Below are positions 7,485-14,610 of a stretch of 21,245 nucleotides of DNA, one piece after another; the stretch's first letter is position 1, and each line of letters starts with the position of its first letter. Origin of the DNA: CAYPHY01 sp964410625 (GTDB taxonomy: Bacteria > Chloroflexota > Anaerolineae > Promineifilales > Promineifilaceae); contig CAYPHY010000065.1 of assembly GCA_964410625.1 (NCBI GenBank), forward strand, positions 1 to 21,245. The letters are read 5' to 3'. The position numbers and the translations under genes were made by a program. The notes below the pieces were generated by a model. That model searched no databases. It saw only the letters and a program-made list of their open reading frames with translations, and was not told the DNA's origin.

Positions 7485-7669
7485 TCTATTGGGTGATCAA
7501 CCTGGTCAAAGGGCAGCTTGAAGTTTATATCAATCTACATAATCCACGTGGACGGGGACGACATACTGATTATCAGGAACAATTGATATTTCGGCGGGGC
7601 GAAGCAGTGCCGGTTATCGTTGACGAGCAGGAGATCGGCCGTCTTGCCGTACAAGAATTACTTCCATAA
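7484..7669 (+). pseudogene. 5'-truncated Uma2 family remnant
   Basis: The reading frame encodes about 61 residues resembling the C-terminal end of Uma2/DUF820 PD-(D/E)XK nuclease-like proteins: VYWVINLVKGQLEVY (the family's YWIVDL...VEVY strand), then a Y...GE.VPV region and a final GRLAVQELLP resembling the family's ...ADLL ending. The full family protein is near 180-200 residues, so the N-terminal two thirds, including most catalytic residues, are missing. The frame is open to a TTG at 7472 but those codons come from the hairpin repeat, and no ribosome binding site is present. Best read as a gene relic whose 5' part was lost at the repeat. The family match is by eye. Confidence 0.65.
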
Positions 7670-7673
7670 CTTC

Positions 7674-7735
7674 AAAAACCGGGTTTCTATTGAGCGAACG
7701 GTCTACGCTAGTAGAAGTTAAGAAACCCGGTTTTT
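7674..7735. terminator. Long inverted repeat, probable bidirectional terminator
   Basis: Perfect 15-bp arms (AAAAACCGGGTTTCT / AGAAACCCGGTTTTT) with a 32-base loop lie between the Uma2 remnant and the convergent methyltransferase gene ending at 7743. The right arm ends in five T, the left arm complement likewise. The AGAAACCCGGTTTCT core recurs at 11504-11520, so the terminator is also a member of a dispersed repeat family. Confidence 0.7.
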
Positions 7736-7742
7736 CGATTGC

Positions 7743-8585
7743 TCAATCTAACTTCAACCCCAGCGGCAATTGCAAAGTATCGGCCGCCACAGCCTTCTCC
7801 GCACTGAAGTAGTGAATCAGCCCCTGGATGTCTTTTTCTTGGCGGAGGGTAAAGCCTGCTTGACTTAGCAGGTCGCGCCAATGGTCGGCCGTTTCCAATT
7901 CCCACGCCATTGGCCCAAGCACCAGCAGATTGATCCGGCTGCGTACGCGCTCGGCGAGCAATAGCCGTCCCCCTGGCTGCAAAATGCGGAAGCTCTCTTT
8001 CAGTAAGATTTCGCGGTCTTCGCTTTGCCAAAACTCCGACAAGATTTGGTTGAGAAAGACGGCCGATACACTCTCATCAGGCAATGGCAAGAGCCGAATT
8101 TCCCCGTCCAGCCATTCCAGGCGAGGATCGGCCGCCGGAGGATGCGACCGCACGCGCAGACGGCCGCGCTGGAGCGCCGCGCTAAGATTCCACTGTGGAT
8201 TGTAGACGTCTATCACATACACCTTGCCGGTGGTCAACTGTTGGGCGAGGGCGACGGCCGTGTCGCGCAGCCCTAGATCAACACAGACCACTTCATCGGC
8301 CGGTTTCAGGCGGCTCATCGTTTGTAGGATTTCAATCGGCCGTTGTCCGGGGCGGTCCGTTATCTCATGCACAGCCCAAAGATGGGCAACCAGGTAATAG
8401 CCCAGGACAAGCAGGAGCGCCAGCGCCAACGGAATATAGGCAGGCCAGCCGAAAATCGTGCTGAGGCCGATCACCAGCAAGCAAAGGATAATCCCGCCAT
8501 AGAGCAGCGCAAAGAAAGAGCTGCGGTCGGCGATATATTGGCTTGTGCCTTGCCAGCGATGGTTGCGATGGTTTGATTTTGCCAC
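7743..8585 (-). CDS. Membrane-anchored class I SAM-dependent methyltransferase
   Basis: A 280-residue protein with two hydrophobic N-terminal segments (about residues 23-45 and 49-69) and a cytosolic Rossmann-like methyltransferase domain from about residue 83. Motif I is DLGLRDTAVALAQQL (103-117), atypical because the usual DxGxGxG glycines are mostly replaced; the following acidic strand is VYVIDVYNP (122-130). The region SVSAVFLNQILSEF (172-185) and FRILQPGGRLLLAE (199-212) match the later motifs of the Methyltransf_11 type. The substrate is unknown. The start is GTG at 8585 with no clear ribosome binding site, but no better in-frame start precedes the first helix. Transcribed divergently from the next methyltransferase gene and convergent to the Uma2 remnant. 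Confidence 0.8.
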   Translation of the reverse strand: MAKSNHRNHRWQGTSQYIADRSSFFALLYGGIILCLLVIGLSTIFGWPAYIPLALALLLVLGYYLVAHLWAVHEITDRPGQRPIEILQTMSRLKPADEVVCVDLGLRDTAVALAQQLTTGKVYVIDVYNPQWNLSAALQRGRLRVRSHPPAADPRLEWLDGEIRLLPLPDESVSAVFLNQILSEFWQSEDREILLKESFRILQPGGRLLLAERVRSRINLLVLGPMAWELETADHWRDLLSQAGFTLRQEKDIQGLIHYFSAEKAVAADTLQLPLGLKLD

Positions 8586-8627
8586 TTATGCTATTTTAGC
8601 GGTAGTTGTCTGAATGAGTAAGTTAGG

Positions 8628-8747
8628 TTTTACGCAGCCAATAATTTTTTCGACACGAATGGCACAAATTTTGCGTACGAATTTCACGAAAATAGAAGAC
8701 AATAATTCGTGTTATTCGTGTCATTCGTGTCAAAAAACGTAAGTTCT
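8628..8747. repeat. Palindromic repeat between the divergent methyltransferases
   Basis: TTTTTTCGACACGAATGGCA on the left faces GTGTCATTCGTGTCAAAAAA on the right as an imperfect inverted repeat; the right arm holds three copies of ATTCGTGT. The outer edges (TTTTACGCAG and ACGTAAGTTCT) echo the ends of the R2 family. It fills most of the 182-base divergent gap, so promoters for both genes, which I could not identify, must lie in or beside it. Confidence 0.65.
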
Positions 8748-8767
8748 ATGGAAATTAGCAACTGGCT

Positions 8768-9409
8768 ATGTCGAGTTATGAGCGTTTTATAGAACGGTAT
8801 GAGACGGAGCGCATCCCCTGGGATGATCCGTTGCCGCCGCCGGAGGTGATGGAGCTGGCAGCGCGTATTCCTGTGGGGCGGGCGTTGGATTTGGGTTGTG
8901 GCTTCGGCCGCGCGGCCATCTACCTGGGGCGACAGGGGTGGTCGGCCGATGGGATCGATTTTGTCGCCCAGGCGATTGAGGAGGCACGCCGGCGTGCCGC
9001 AGAGGCGAAGCTGTCATCAAAGGTGCGCTTCTTTCACGCGCCGGTGACGGATCTGCACTTCCTGCAACCCCCCTATAACCTGGCGATTGATGTCGGCTGT
9101 ATGCACTCCTTTGATGAGGGGGAACTACAAGCCTATGCCGCTGAGTTGCGGCGATTGCTCGTCCCCGGAGCCTACTTTTTGCTCTTTGCCCATGCCTATC
9201 AGGAGACGTGGGTGGAGATCGATCCGGAAACAGGGGAAGAGACGGAACGATCACATGGCATCCCGGAAGCAGCTATCTTCGATTTATTTGCCGATGGCTT
9301 TACTTTAGAGCGAATTGAACGCGGCACAACCCAGGTGGAGGATCGGCCGCCCTGGCCTTCCGCCTGGTTTTGGTTCCGACGAAGTAGGGATCAGGACTTA
9401 CGCAGTTAA
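8768..9409 (+). CDS. Class I SAM-dependent methyltransferase (Methyltransf_25-like)
   Basis: A 213-residue soluble methyltransferase. The N-terminal block RYETERIPWDDPLPPPEV (10-27) and motif I RALDLGCGFGRAAIYL (38-53) resemble the TehB/thiopurine methyltransferase-like group; GIDFVAQAIEEAR (62-74) is the acidic post-motif, and YNLAIDVGCMHSF (103-115) with LRRLLVPGAYFLLFAHA are the later motifs. The substrate is unknown. The ATG at 8768 has only a weak GGAA upstream. The last six codons (protein end DQDLRS) and the TAA stop are contributed by the repeat starting at 9389, so the original C-terminus may have been altered by repeat insertion. It is transcribed away from the membrane-anchored methyltransferase. 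Confidence 0.85.
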   Translation: MSSYERFIERYETERIPWDDPLPPPEVMELAARIPVGRALDLGCGFGRAAIYLGRQGWSADGIDFVAQAIEEARRRAAEAKLSSKVRFFHAPVTDLHFLQPPYNLAIDVGCMHSFDEGELQAYAAELRRLLVPGAYFLLFAHAYQETWVEIDPETGEETERSHGIPEAAIFDLFADGFTLERIERGTTQVEDRPPWPSAWFWFRRSRDQDLRS

Positions 9410-9490
9410 GAATTTCTAGCAACGAATTAGCACGAATTTACGCAAATTATTGCCTAAAATTCGCAGGCGATGTCGTCCCATTTGCGTAAG
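9389..9490. repeat. R2 palindromic repeat, full copy overlapping a stop codon
   Basis: It begins GATCAGGACTTACGCAGTTA, contains GCAACGAATTAGCACGAATT and CCTAAAATTCGCAGGCGATG, and ends TTTGCGTAAG, the complement of the CTTACGCA at its start. It matches 18232-18324 almost end to end and the left part of 4342-4413. The TAA ending the upstream methyltransferase is at 9407-9409, inside the repeat. Confidence 0.8.
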
Positions 9491-9557
9491 CTTGGGCTGA
9501 GCATAGCGTGGTGTTCGATGCAAATGCATGAGTCCTGGCGATTTGTTTGAGAAGCGT

Positions 9558-9666
9558 TCACGCAAAGCACGCTAAGACGCAAAGGCTTTTCCTGAGCAAA
9601 GCCGAAGGATAGAAACTTTTCGACCCTTCGCTCCACTTAGGGCAGGCTCTTTGCGCCTTTGCGTGA
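9558..9666. repeat. Inverted repeat with TCACGCAAAG arms
   Basis: Left arm TCACGCAAAGCACGCTAAGA then CGCAAAGG; right arm CTTTGCGCCTTTGCGTGA. A dispersed-type intergenic palindrome in the gap 9410-9772. Together with the R2 copy it accounts for about half of that 363-base gap; the rest has no recognisable gene. Confidence 0.7.
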
Positions 9667-9760
9667 GCCATTTGCAGGGGAGACTTCACCAGCTATCGCC
9701 GACCACCATGAATGAAAAGATGAATTTGAGTTAATTCGCGTAATTTGTTGCTATTTTTCG

Positions 9761-9766
9761 AAGGAG
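9761..9766 (+). promoter_or_regulatory. Strong ribosome binding site deciding a GTG start
   Basis: AAGGAG lies six bases before the GTG at 9773 and fixes the start of the small protein gene. Confidence 0.7.
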
Positions 9767-9772
9767 AACGAG

Positions 9773-10180
9773 GTGGTTAGATTTAAGAATCCGCGTTGTG
9801 TGCTGGTTTATGCCCTAGCGCCTGAAGGGATGAGGGCGGCCGAAGCCAATCGAGCATTTAATGAATTTGTTGGCGACCACTCCTTGCCGCTGGTCTTGTT
9901 TCATGACCACTTTCTGGGGAGGCCGGGGGGCGTTGCCATATTTTATGTGGAAAGTCGCGAGCAACAGATCGCCTTGTCCGACAGCGCCCATCTATCGGGG
10001 TGGGAGGTGGAAATGCGGCCGTTAATTTTTGCCCACAGTCCGGCCGCTTTCGATGAGCAGACCGCCTTCACCTTGCGTGCCTATCGCGGAATGGATTGGG
10101 AAGTGTTGCAGCGGGAGCAACGGCCGAGTTATGGCAATCCGAGGCAGGAGGCGGAGACGGCCGTTGAGGATGAGTCTTAG
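9773..10180 (+). CDS. Uncharacterised 135-residue protein
   Basis: I do not recognise this protein. It is soluble, without signal peptide, cysteine cluster or membrane helix. The first 90 residues alternate beta strands and helices (VLVYALAPEG, EANRAFNEFVGD, PLVLFHDHF, VAIFYVESREQQ, WEVEMRPLIF), a pattern compatible with a ferredoxin-like alpha/beta sandwich such as the dimeric alpha-beta-barrel or YciI-type proteins, but no family motif confirms this. The segment LVLFHDHFLGRPGGVAIFYV looks like a conserved core, with two histidines near an aspartate. The C-terminal 25 residues are polar and probably disordered. The GTG start is supported by an excellent ribosome binding site. It stands alone, convergent to the glycosyltransferase gene. 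Confidence 0.7.
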   Translation: MVRFKNPRCVLVYALAPEGMRAAEANRAFNEFVGDHSLPLVLFHDHFLGRPGGVAIFYVESREQQIALSDSAHLSGWEVEMRPLIFAHSPAAFDEQTAFTLRAYRGMDWEVLQREQRPSYGNPRQEAETAVEDES

Positions 10181-10210
10181 AGTTTATCCAAGCGTCCCCG
10201 ATCAAGCATG

Positions 10211-10309
10211 TTTTTTAAAAACGCAGAGGCACAGAGGGACAGAGACGCAGAGGCTACTTAATTTGACGATCTTTGCACCTCTGCTTCTCTGCGCCTCTGC
10301 GTTAAAAAA
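10211..10309. terminator. Inverted repeat between convergent genes, probable bidirectional terminator
   Basis: TTTTTTAAAAACGCAGAGGC on the left and CCTCTGCGTTAAAAAAT on the right form a long stem, with further CAGAGG/CCTCTG complementarity inside. T-runs occur on both strands. It sits between the stops at 10180 and 10323 of convergent genes. GCAGAGGCACAGAG-type palindromes are common intergenic repeats in many bacteria. Confidence 0.65.
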
Positions 10310-10322
10310 TATGACAAACAAT

Positions 10323-11492
10323 TCAAGAGTCAGCATCGCCCCCCATTTTGCCCAGGACCGAATCGTAAACAGGGGCCATGTGCTGCCAATCATATTGCCG
10401 GGCGGATTTGGATAGTTCGGCCGCTTTGGTTCCTGTCTCGGCGGGGTGGCTTAATGCCCATCGTAGCCGCTCCACCAGTTCCTCCTGGCTTTGATAGAGG
10501 CAGTCTGGGTGAAACGGGGCTGGAATCAGCTCCGGGTAACTCAGCCGGTTAGGCAGCAGGGGGAAGGTGCGGGCGGCAATGGCCTCCAGGATGGAGATGC
10601 CGAAAAATTCATGTTCGGCCGTCGAGACGGTGACGGCCGCTTCTTGCAATAACTGCCGATATCGCCCAATCTTCGCATAGCCAAAATGAACAAGCTGCTG
10701 GCTTAGTTGCTCTTTGGCGATGTCGAAGGCGGCTGGTTGGCGGCCGAACTGTTGCCCACAGACCGCCAGCCGGAAATCAATTCCCTCGTCGGCCACCTGA
10801 TACAGCGCGTCGAAAAAGGCCGCCGGGTTTTTGTCATACTCCCAGCGTTGATTCCAGATGATCAAGGGTGGCTCGTCCCCTTGCTGGACCATCCCACTTG
10901 TTCCCGGAGAAGAGGATGGTTGCTCCGCTATCTCATCCAGCCACGCCAGCCCCAGACCAACGGGCAGCACTTCGCTTTTGCGCCGCAGTTTGCTGATGGT
11001 GTTCAGCTCATTGTATTCGGGATAATGCTTGAGAAAGGAAGGCAACGCGGCGAAAAAGCTATCGAGATGGTAGTGGGAGTTGAAGAAGATGCGCTCGGCC
11101 GCTAGCATCGAGGCGTAGTTGATAAAGGCATAATGCAAGTCCCGTTCGCCAAGCTGGCGGCGCATGGAGCCGGTGGTGGGGTCGGCCGGAAGCGGATAGG
11201 TGAGCTGGTTTTCATGCATGTAGAGGGCGATGGGGGTGTGGGCGGTGTGCGGCCGTGTAAGTGCCAGGAAAGTTGTCAGGTCGAGCATGTCAGTTGCCAG
11301 CAGCAGATCGGCGGCGATCTTTCGCTCGCTATATCGCCGTGCCAGCGTCACCGCCCCGCCGTGCATCCGCCACTTCCAAAAACGGGCGGGCAGCGCCAGC
11401 AAGGTGACGTCGTACTGGCTATATTGCTGGAACCCTTCCGCCCACGCCTGGTGGCTGCCGCCATGATAGGGCGAGATTAAACAAATTTTCAT
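10323..11492 (-). CDS. DUF3524 glycosyltransferase, tRNA-queuosine mannosyltransferase (QTMAN/GTDC1)-like
   Basis: A 389-residue GT-B type glycosyltransferase with the DUF3524 N-terminal domain. Family marks are the start MKICLISPYHGGSHQAWAEG (1-20), LLALPARFWKWRMHG (31-45), DLLLATDMLDLTTFLAL (62-78), MHENQLTYP (92-100) and IFFNSHYHLDSFF (135-147). The C-terminal domain has WNQRWEYDKNP (213-223) and the donor-binding EHEFFGISILEAIAA block with an E-x7-E spacing. The animal member GTDC1 is queuosine-tRNA mannosyltransferase, transferring mannose from GDP-mannose to Q34 of tRNA-Asp; the role of bacterial homologues is less clear, so the tRNA substrate is inference from family membership. The ATG at 11490-11492 has no strong ribosome binding site and follows a palindromic repeat closely. 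No queuosine gene is nearby. Confidence 0.85.
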   Translation of the reverse strand: MKICLISPYHGGSHQAWAEGFQQYSQYDVTLLALPARFWKWRMHGGAVTLARRYSERKIAADLLLATDMLDLTTFLALTRPHTAHTPIALYMHENQLTYPLPADPTTGSMRRQLGERDLHYAFINYASMLAAERIFFNSHYHLDSFFAALPSFLKHYPEYNELNTISKLRRKSEVLPVGLGLAWLDEIAEQPSSSPGTSGMVQQGDEPPLIIWNQRWEYDKNPAAFFDALYQVADEGIDFRLAVCGQQFGRQPAAFDIAKEQLSQQLVHFGYAKIGRYRQLLQEAAVTVSTAEHEFFGISILEAIAARTFPLLPNRLSYPELIPAPFHPDCLYQSQEELVERLRWALSHPAETGTKAAELSKSARQYDWQHMAPVYDSVLGKMGGDADS

Positions 11493-11503
11493 TGCGTCTT
11501 TTC

Positions 11504-11565
11504 AAGAAACCCGGTTTCTTGGCCTCAGTATAAGCAGCTATGCTTCAATAGAAACCGGCTTTCTA
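11504..11565. repeat. Pair of AAGAAACCCGGTTTCTT-type palindromes
   Basis: AAGAAACCCGGTTTCTT (11504-11520) and TAGAAACCGGCTTTCTA (11549-11565) are each self-complementary and can also pair with each other. The same core forms the terminator arms at 7674-7735. They lie between the divergent glycosyltransferase and iscX genes. Confidence 0.75.
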
Positions 11566-11585
11566 ATGTTAACCAACCTGTCATT

Positions 11586-11614
11586 TTGATTCGACCAACG
11601 GCCGACAATATACT
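11586..11614 (+). promoter_or_regulatory. Predicted sigma70-type promoter of the iscX-nuo cluster
   Basis: TTGATT (11586-11591) and TATACT (11609-11614) are separated by 17 bases, with a second TATACT at 11614-11619. Transcription would start near 11621, about 40 bases before the iscX ATG. It is the only good promoter seen ahead of iscX and nuoB. A CGGCCG site lies in the spacer. Confidence 0.55.
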
Positions 11615-11659
11615 ATACTTATTCGTGAAAAATGGTACATTTAGGGATATAGTCGATCA

Positions 11660-11875
11660 ATGTTCGGGCAAGTGACAGAACTGTATTGGGACTCCACGTA
11701 TGCCATCGCAATGGCGCTGATGGAAAGTTACCCGGAACAACGGCCGATTGACACCGGCCTGGAAGAGTTGATCACCTTGATCACCGCCTTACCCGGCTTT
11801 GAAGATGATCCTGATCTGGCGACAGACCAGATATTGTATGATATTTTAACCACTTGGTATGAGGAATCTACCTGA
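11660..11875 (+). CDS. iscX: Fe-S cluster assembly protein IscX
   Basis: A 71-residue acidic protein matching IscX (YfhJ): LYWDSTYAIAMALMESYP (8-25) corresponds to the family's W-x-D...I...L...YP start, followed by LPGFEDDPDLATDQILYD (44-61), the F.DDP......IL block, and a TTWYEE tail like the usual LVWLDE. In Escherichia coli IscX binds the cysteine desulfurase IscS and iron and tunes Fe-S assembly. Length and the acidic patch are typical. AGGGA lies about 12 bases before the ATG. No other isc gene is adjacent; instead it directly precedes nuoB and other Fe-S proteins, so a role in supplying clusters to complex I is a reasonable inference. Confidence 0.85.
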   Translation: MFGQVTELYWDSTYAIAMALMESYPEQRPIDTGLEELITLITALPGFEDDPDLATDQILYDILTTWYEEST

Positions 11876-11876
11876 A

Positions 11877-11960
11877 ATTAGTAAGCAGTGGGCAGTAGCC
11901 TGTAGGCAGTCGAGCGAGAAACTGGCTAATGTTTACTGGCTACTATCTACTGAACCGAGG
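11877..11960. repeat. Heptanucleotide array between iscX and nuoB
   Basis: Twelve degenerate 7-nt units begin one base after the iscX stop codon, for example AGCAGTG, GGCAGTA, GCCTGTA, GGCAGTC, AAACTGG, TTACTGG, CTACTAT, CTACTGA. Words of the GCAGT type grade into ACTGG/CTACT words while the 7-nt phase is kept. The last unit contributes the GAGG of the nuoB ribosome binding site. Confidence 0.7.
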
Positions 11961-11973
11961 AGGCGTTTGAGCA

Positions 11974-12759
11974 ATGACCGTTGCTGATGCTGGAACCACT
12001 ACCGGCGATGTTGTAGTGCCTGATGAATTGGCGAACAACGTCTTTATTACGAATATCGCCAAGCTATTAGACCCCGTTTATAACTGGTCACGGCGTAACT
12101 CGGTGTGGCCGATGGTCTTTGGCCTGGCTTGTTGTGCTATTGAGATGATCTGCACGGCTTCCAGCCGTTACGATCTGGCCCGCTTTGGCATGGAAGTGTT
12201 TCGCGCCACACCGCGACAATCAGACTTGATGATTATTTCCGGCACGGTGACGAAAAAGATGGTGCCGACGATTGTCCGTTTGTATAACCAGATGCCGGAG
12301 CCGCGCTATGTGTTGAGCATGGGTGCGTGCGCTTCTGGTGGTGGCCCTTTCAAGGAAGGGTATCATGTGGTGGATGGGATTGATAAATTCCTGCCGGTAG
12401 ATGTTTATGTGCCGGGTTGCCCGCCCACTCCCCAGGCGTTGATCAATGGCCTGATCGCCCTACAGGAAAAGATCGATCAACAATCGATTGCCACTGCCCC
12501 CTGGTACCGGAAGGACGATCCAACGGCCGGCCTCTATCCCGTTCCTGTGCTGGGTCCCGATCTGGTAGACCTGCGCCAGCTGGACCTTATCCGCCAGGAA
12601 GCGGCGAAGTATGAGGAAACGGCCGCTGCCCAGGCGGCCGCCGTTGCCGAAAAAGTGGAAGGTGAGACCGTTGCCTCCCAGGAAGCGGCCGAGCGTCTTG
12701 AAGAGTCAAAAGAGATTGCCGAAGAACAAGCAGGGACGGATAACGTCACCCCCGCCTAA
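11974..12759 (+). CDS. nuoB: NADH-quinone oxidoreductase subunit B (NuoB)
   Basis: Complex I subunit B (PSST/Nqo6), which holds the terminal cluster N2 that reduces quinone at the base of the hydrophilic arm. The four ligands are in place: tandem C53-C54 (FGLACCAIEM), C119 (MGACASGGG) and C149 (VPGCPPTP). RYDLARFGMEVFRATPRQSD and FLPVDVYVPG are family signatures. The protein has 261 residues, longer than the usual 160-230: after about residue 190 a tail of Ala/Glu-rich low complexity (AQAAAVAEKVEG and AAERLEESKEIAEEQ) is added. The GAGGAGG ribosome binding site is ten bases before the ATG. The next gene nuoCD follows after 15 bases. NuoA, which normally precedes B, is absent; iscX takes that place. 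Confidence 0.97.
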   Translation: MTVADAGTTTGDVVVPDELANNVFITNIAKLLDPVYNWSRRNSVWPMVFGLACCAIEMICTASSRYDLARFGMEVFRATPRQSDLMIISGTVTKKMVPTIVRLYNQMPEPRYVLSMGACASGGGPFKEGYHVVDGIDKFLPVDVYVPGCPPTPQALINGLIALQEKIDQQSIATAPWYRKDDPTAGLYPVPVLGPDLVDLRQLDLIRQEAAKYEETAAAQAAAVAEKVEGETVASQEAAERLEESKEIAEEQAGTDNVTPA

Positions 12760-12774
12760 CGAGAAGGACGAGCG

Positions 12775-14610
12775 ATGAGCGATCTTGTACAACATGAAGC
12801 ATTACTAGATGAGTCCGCATTGGCTGAACCGGCGGCCGTCTATGAATCCCCGGCCGAAGAAGCAGCGGCCGGACTCAAACAGCGGTTTGGCGAACGGATT
12901 GCCGACGAACCGCGCGAAGGGTATGAGGGCTTGCGCGTTTCCGCCGATGACATCGTTGAAGTGGCGCAGACCTTACGCGATGAACTGGGCTTTAACTATA
13001 TGTCCAGTGTGACGGCCGTTGACCTGATTGACGACAACCAGATGGAAGTGGTCTACCACGCCTATAGCATCAACAAAGGGGGCGGCCCCATCGTCTTGCA
13101 TGTGGTTGTCGACCGCGAAGAGCCTGTGGTGCCAACGCTGGTCCCCGTCTTTCCTGGCGTGGAGTTCCAAGAGCGCGAAGCATGGGACTTGTTTGGCATC
13201 CGCTTTGAGGGACACCCCGATTTGCGCCGTATTCTCACCTGGGACGGCTTTGAAGGCCACCCGATGCGAAAAGATTGGATTGAACCCTTCTTCGAGGAGG
13301 CGCACAAACCCTTCGACAGCCGTTGGCCGGCTGGTGAAGTGTTTCGGATGGAAGAGCGCAACCCCTATGGGAAGAATGTTAAATACCCTCCTGGTTGGGT
13401 CCCGACTGGTGATGAGTATGACGTAGAAACCGACGTCTATCTGGGCCTGTCCTACTCCCGCGACGCCACACCAGGGTTAAAGACCGATAAAATCACGGTG
13501 AATCTTGGCCCGCAGCATCCCTCTACACACGGCGTGTTCCGCATGGTGGTCACGCTGGATGGGGAAACGGTTATTGATCTCAAGCCGGTGATGGGCTATC
13601 TCCATCGTAACCATGAGCAAATTGGCGAGCGCAACACGTTCATTATGAACATGCCCTACACCGACCGGCTGGACTATCTCTCTGGGGTGTCTAACAATTT
13701 GGGGTATGCGCTGACCATCGAAAAGTTGTTCCGCCTGGATGTGCCGGAGCGGGCGGAGTGGATCCGTATTTTGATGGTCGAACTGATTCGGATTTGCAAC
13801 CACCTTTGGGCGCTGGGCTTCCTGCTGAACGACCTGGGGGCGTTGCAGACGCCGATGCTCTACTTCTACATTGAGCGCGAGTTGATTCTCGATTTCATGG
13901 AGGCGGTGACTGGGTCGCGCATGATGCATAACTTTATGCGCTTTGGCGGCGTTGCTTATGATCTGCCGGATGAGGTTCGCGACCGGCCGGTGATGGAGTA
14001 CCTGCAGGACTTGATCTTTGATCGCATGCCGCGTGTGCTGGATCAGGCTGATGACCTGATAACCAACAACGAGATTGTGCGGGTACGCAGCATTGGTGTG
14101 GGCTATCTTTCGCCGCAGGATGCCATTGCCCTGAGTACGTCCGGCCCCGTCTTGCGGGCCAGCGGTGTGGCCTATGACATTCGCCGTGCTGAACCATACT
14201 CTTACTATGAGCATCTGGACTTTGATGTCGCGGTACGCTTTAACGGCGATATTTATGATCGTTATCTGGTGCGGATAGATGAGATGCGCCAGAGCTTGCG
14301 TATTTTGGAGCAAGTGCTGCCCCACTTGAAGGCAACGGAAGGGGGTTCGGTTTTCAGTGGCAAACCGCAATATGCGTTGCGTGCCCCCTATGGTGGCGAA
14401 AGTTACGGCCGCATCGAAAACCCAAAGGGTGAGCTAGGCTATTATGTCACTTCCCGCAGACGTGACGCCAACCCCTATCGCTACCATGTGCGCTCTCCAT
14501 CCTTTATCAATCTGACAGCCCTCGGCCCCATGTCTCGCGGCCACAAAGTGGCGGACGTGGTTGGTATCTTGGGTAGCATTGATATTGTGTTGGGAGAAGT
14601 AGATAGATAA
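12775..14610 (+). CDS. nuoCD: Fused NADH-quinone oxidoreductase subunits C and D (NuoCD)
   Basis: A 611-residue fusion of the 30-kDa (NuoC) and 49-kDa (NuoD) complex I subunits. The acidic Ala/Glu-rich start (1-45) precedes the NuoC domain, which ends in its signature EREAWDLFGIRFEGHPDLRR (133-152) and GHPMRKDW (161-168). After a linker (about 200-237) NuoD begins with ITVNLGPQHPSTHGVFRM (240-257) and GYLHRNHEQIGERN (274-287). The quinone-site residues are present: H252 of THG and Y301 of RLDYLSG. It ends with the canonical DVVGILGSIDIVLGEVDR. A single uninterrupted frame makes this a true fusion, as in Escherichia coli; in many bacteria nuoC and nuoD are separate. GAGAAGGA precedes the ATG. 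The stop lies in a heptad array. Confidence 0.97.
   Translation: MSDLVQHEALLDESALAEPAAVYESPAEEAAAGLKQRFGERIADEPREGYEGLRVSADDIVEVAQTLRDELGFNYMSSVTAVDLIDDNQMEVVYHAYSINKGGGPIVLHVVVDREEPVVPTLVPVFPGVEFQEREAWDLFGIRFEGHPDLRRILTWDGFEGHPMRKDWIEPFFEEAHKPFDSRWPAGEVFRMEERNPYGKNVKYPPGWVPTGDEYDVETDVYLGLSYSRDATPGLKTDKITVNLGPQHPSTHGVFRMVVTLDGETVIDLKPVMGYLHRNHEQIGERNTFIMNMPYTDRLDYLSGVSNNLGYALTIEKLFRLDVPERAEWIRILMVELIRICNHLWALGFLLNDLGALQTPMLYFYIERELILDFMEAVTGSRMMHNFMRFGGVAYDLPDEVRDRPVMEYLQDLIFDRMPRVLDQADDLITNNEIVRVRSIGVGYLSPQDAIALSTSGPVLRASGVAYDIRRAEPYSYYEHLDFDVAVRFNGDIYDRYLVRIDEMRQSLRILEQVLPHLKATEGGSVFSGKPQYALRAPYGGESYGRIENPKGELGYYVTSRRRDANPYRYHVRSPSFINLTALGPMSRGHKVADVVGILGSIDIVLGEVDR

Noticed and set aside
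4674..7669. DNA methyltransferase plus Uma2-like protein as a restriction-modification or defence system
   Set aside because: The Uma2 piece lacks its N-terminal two thirds and a start site, an unrelated DUF2231 gene lies between, and no other defence gene is present.
13477..14370. 297-codon open frame on the minus strand
   Set aside because: It is antisense to the well-conserved NuoD part of nuoCD, and its translation lacks any recognisable domain; the high GC of the real gene explains it.
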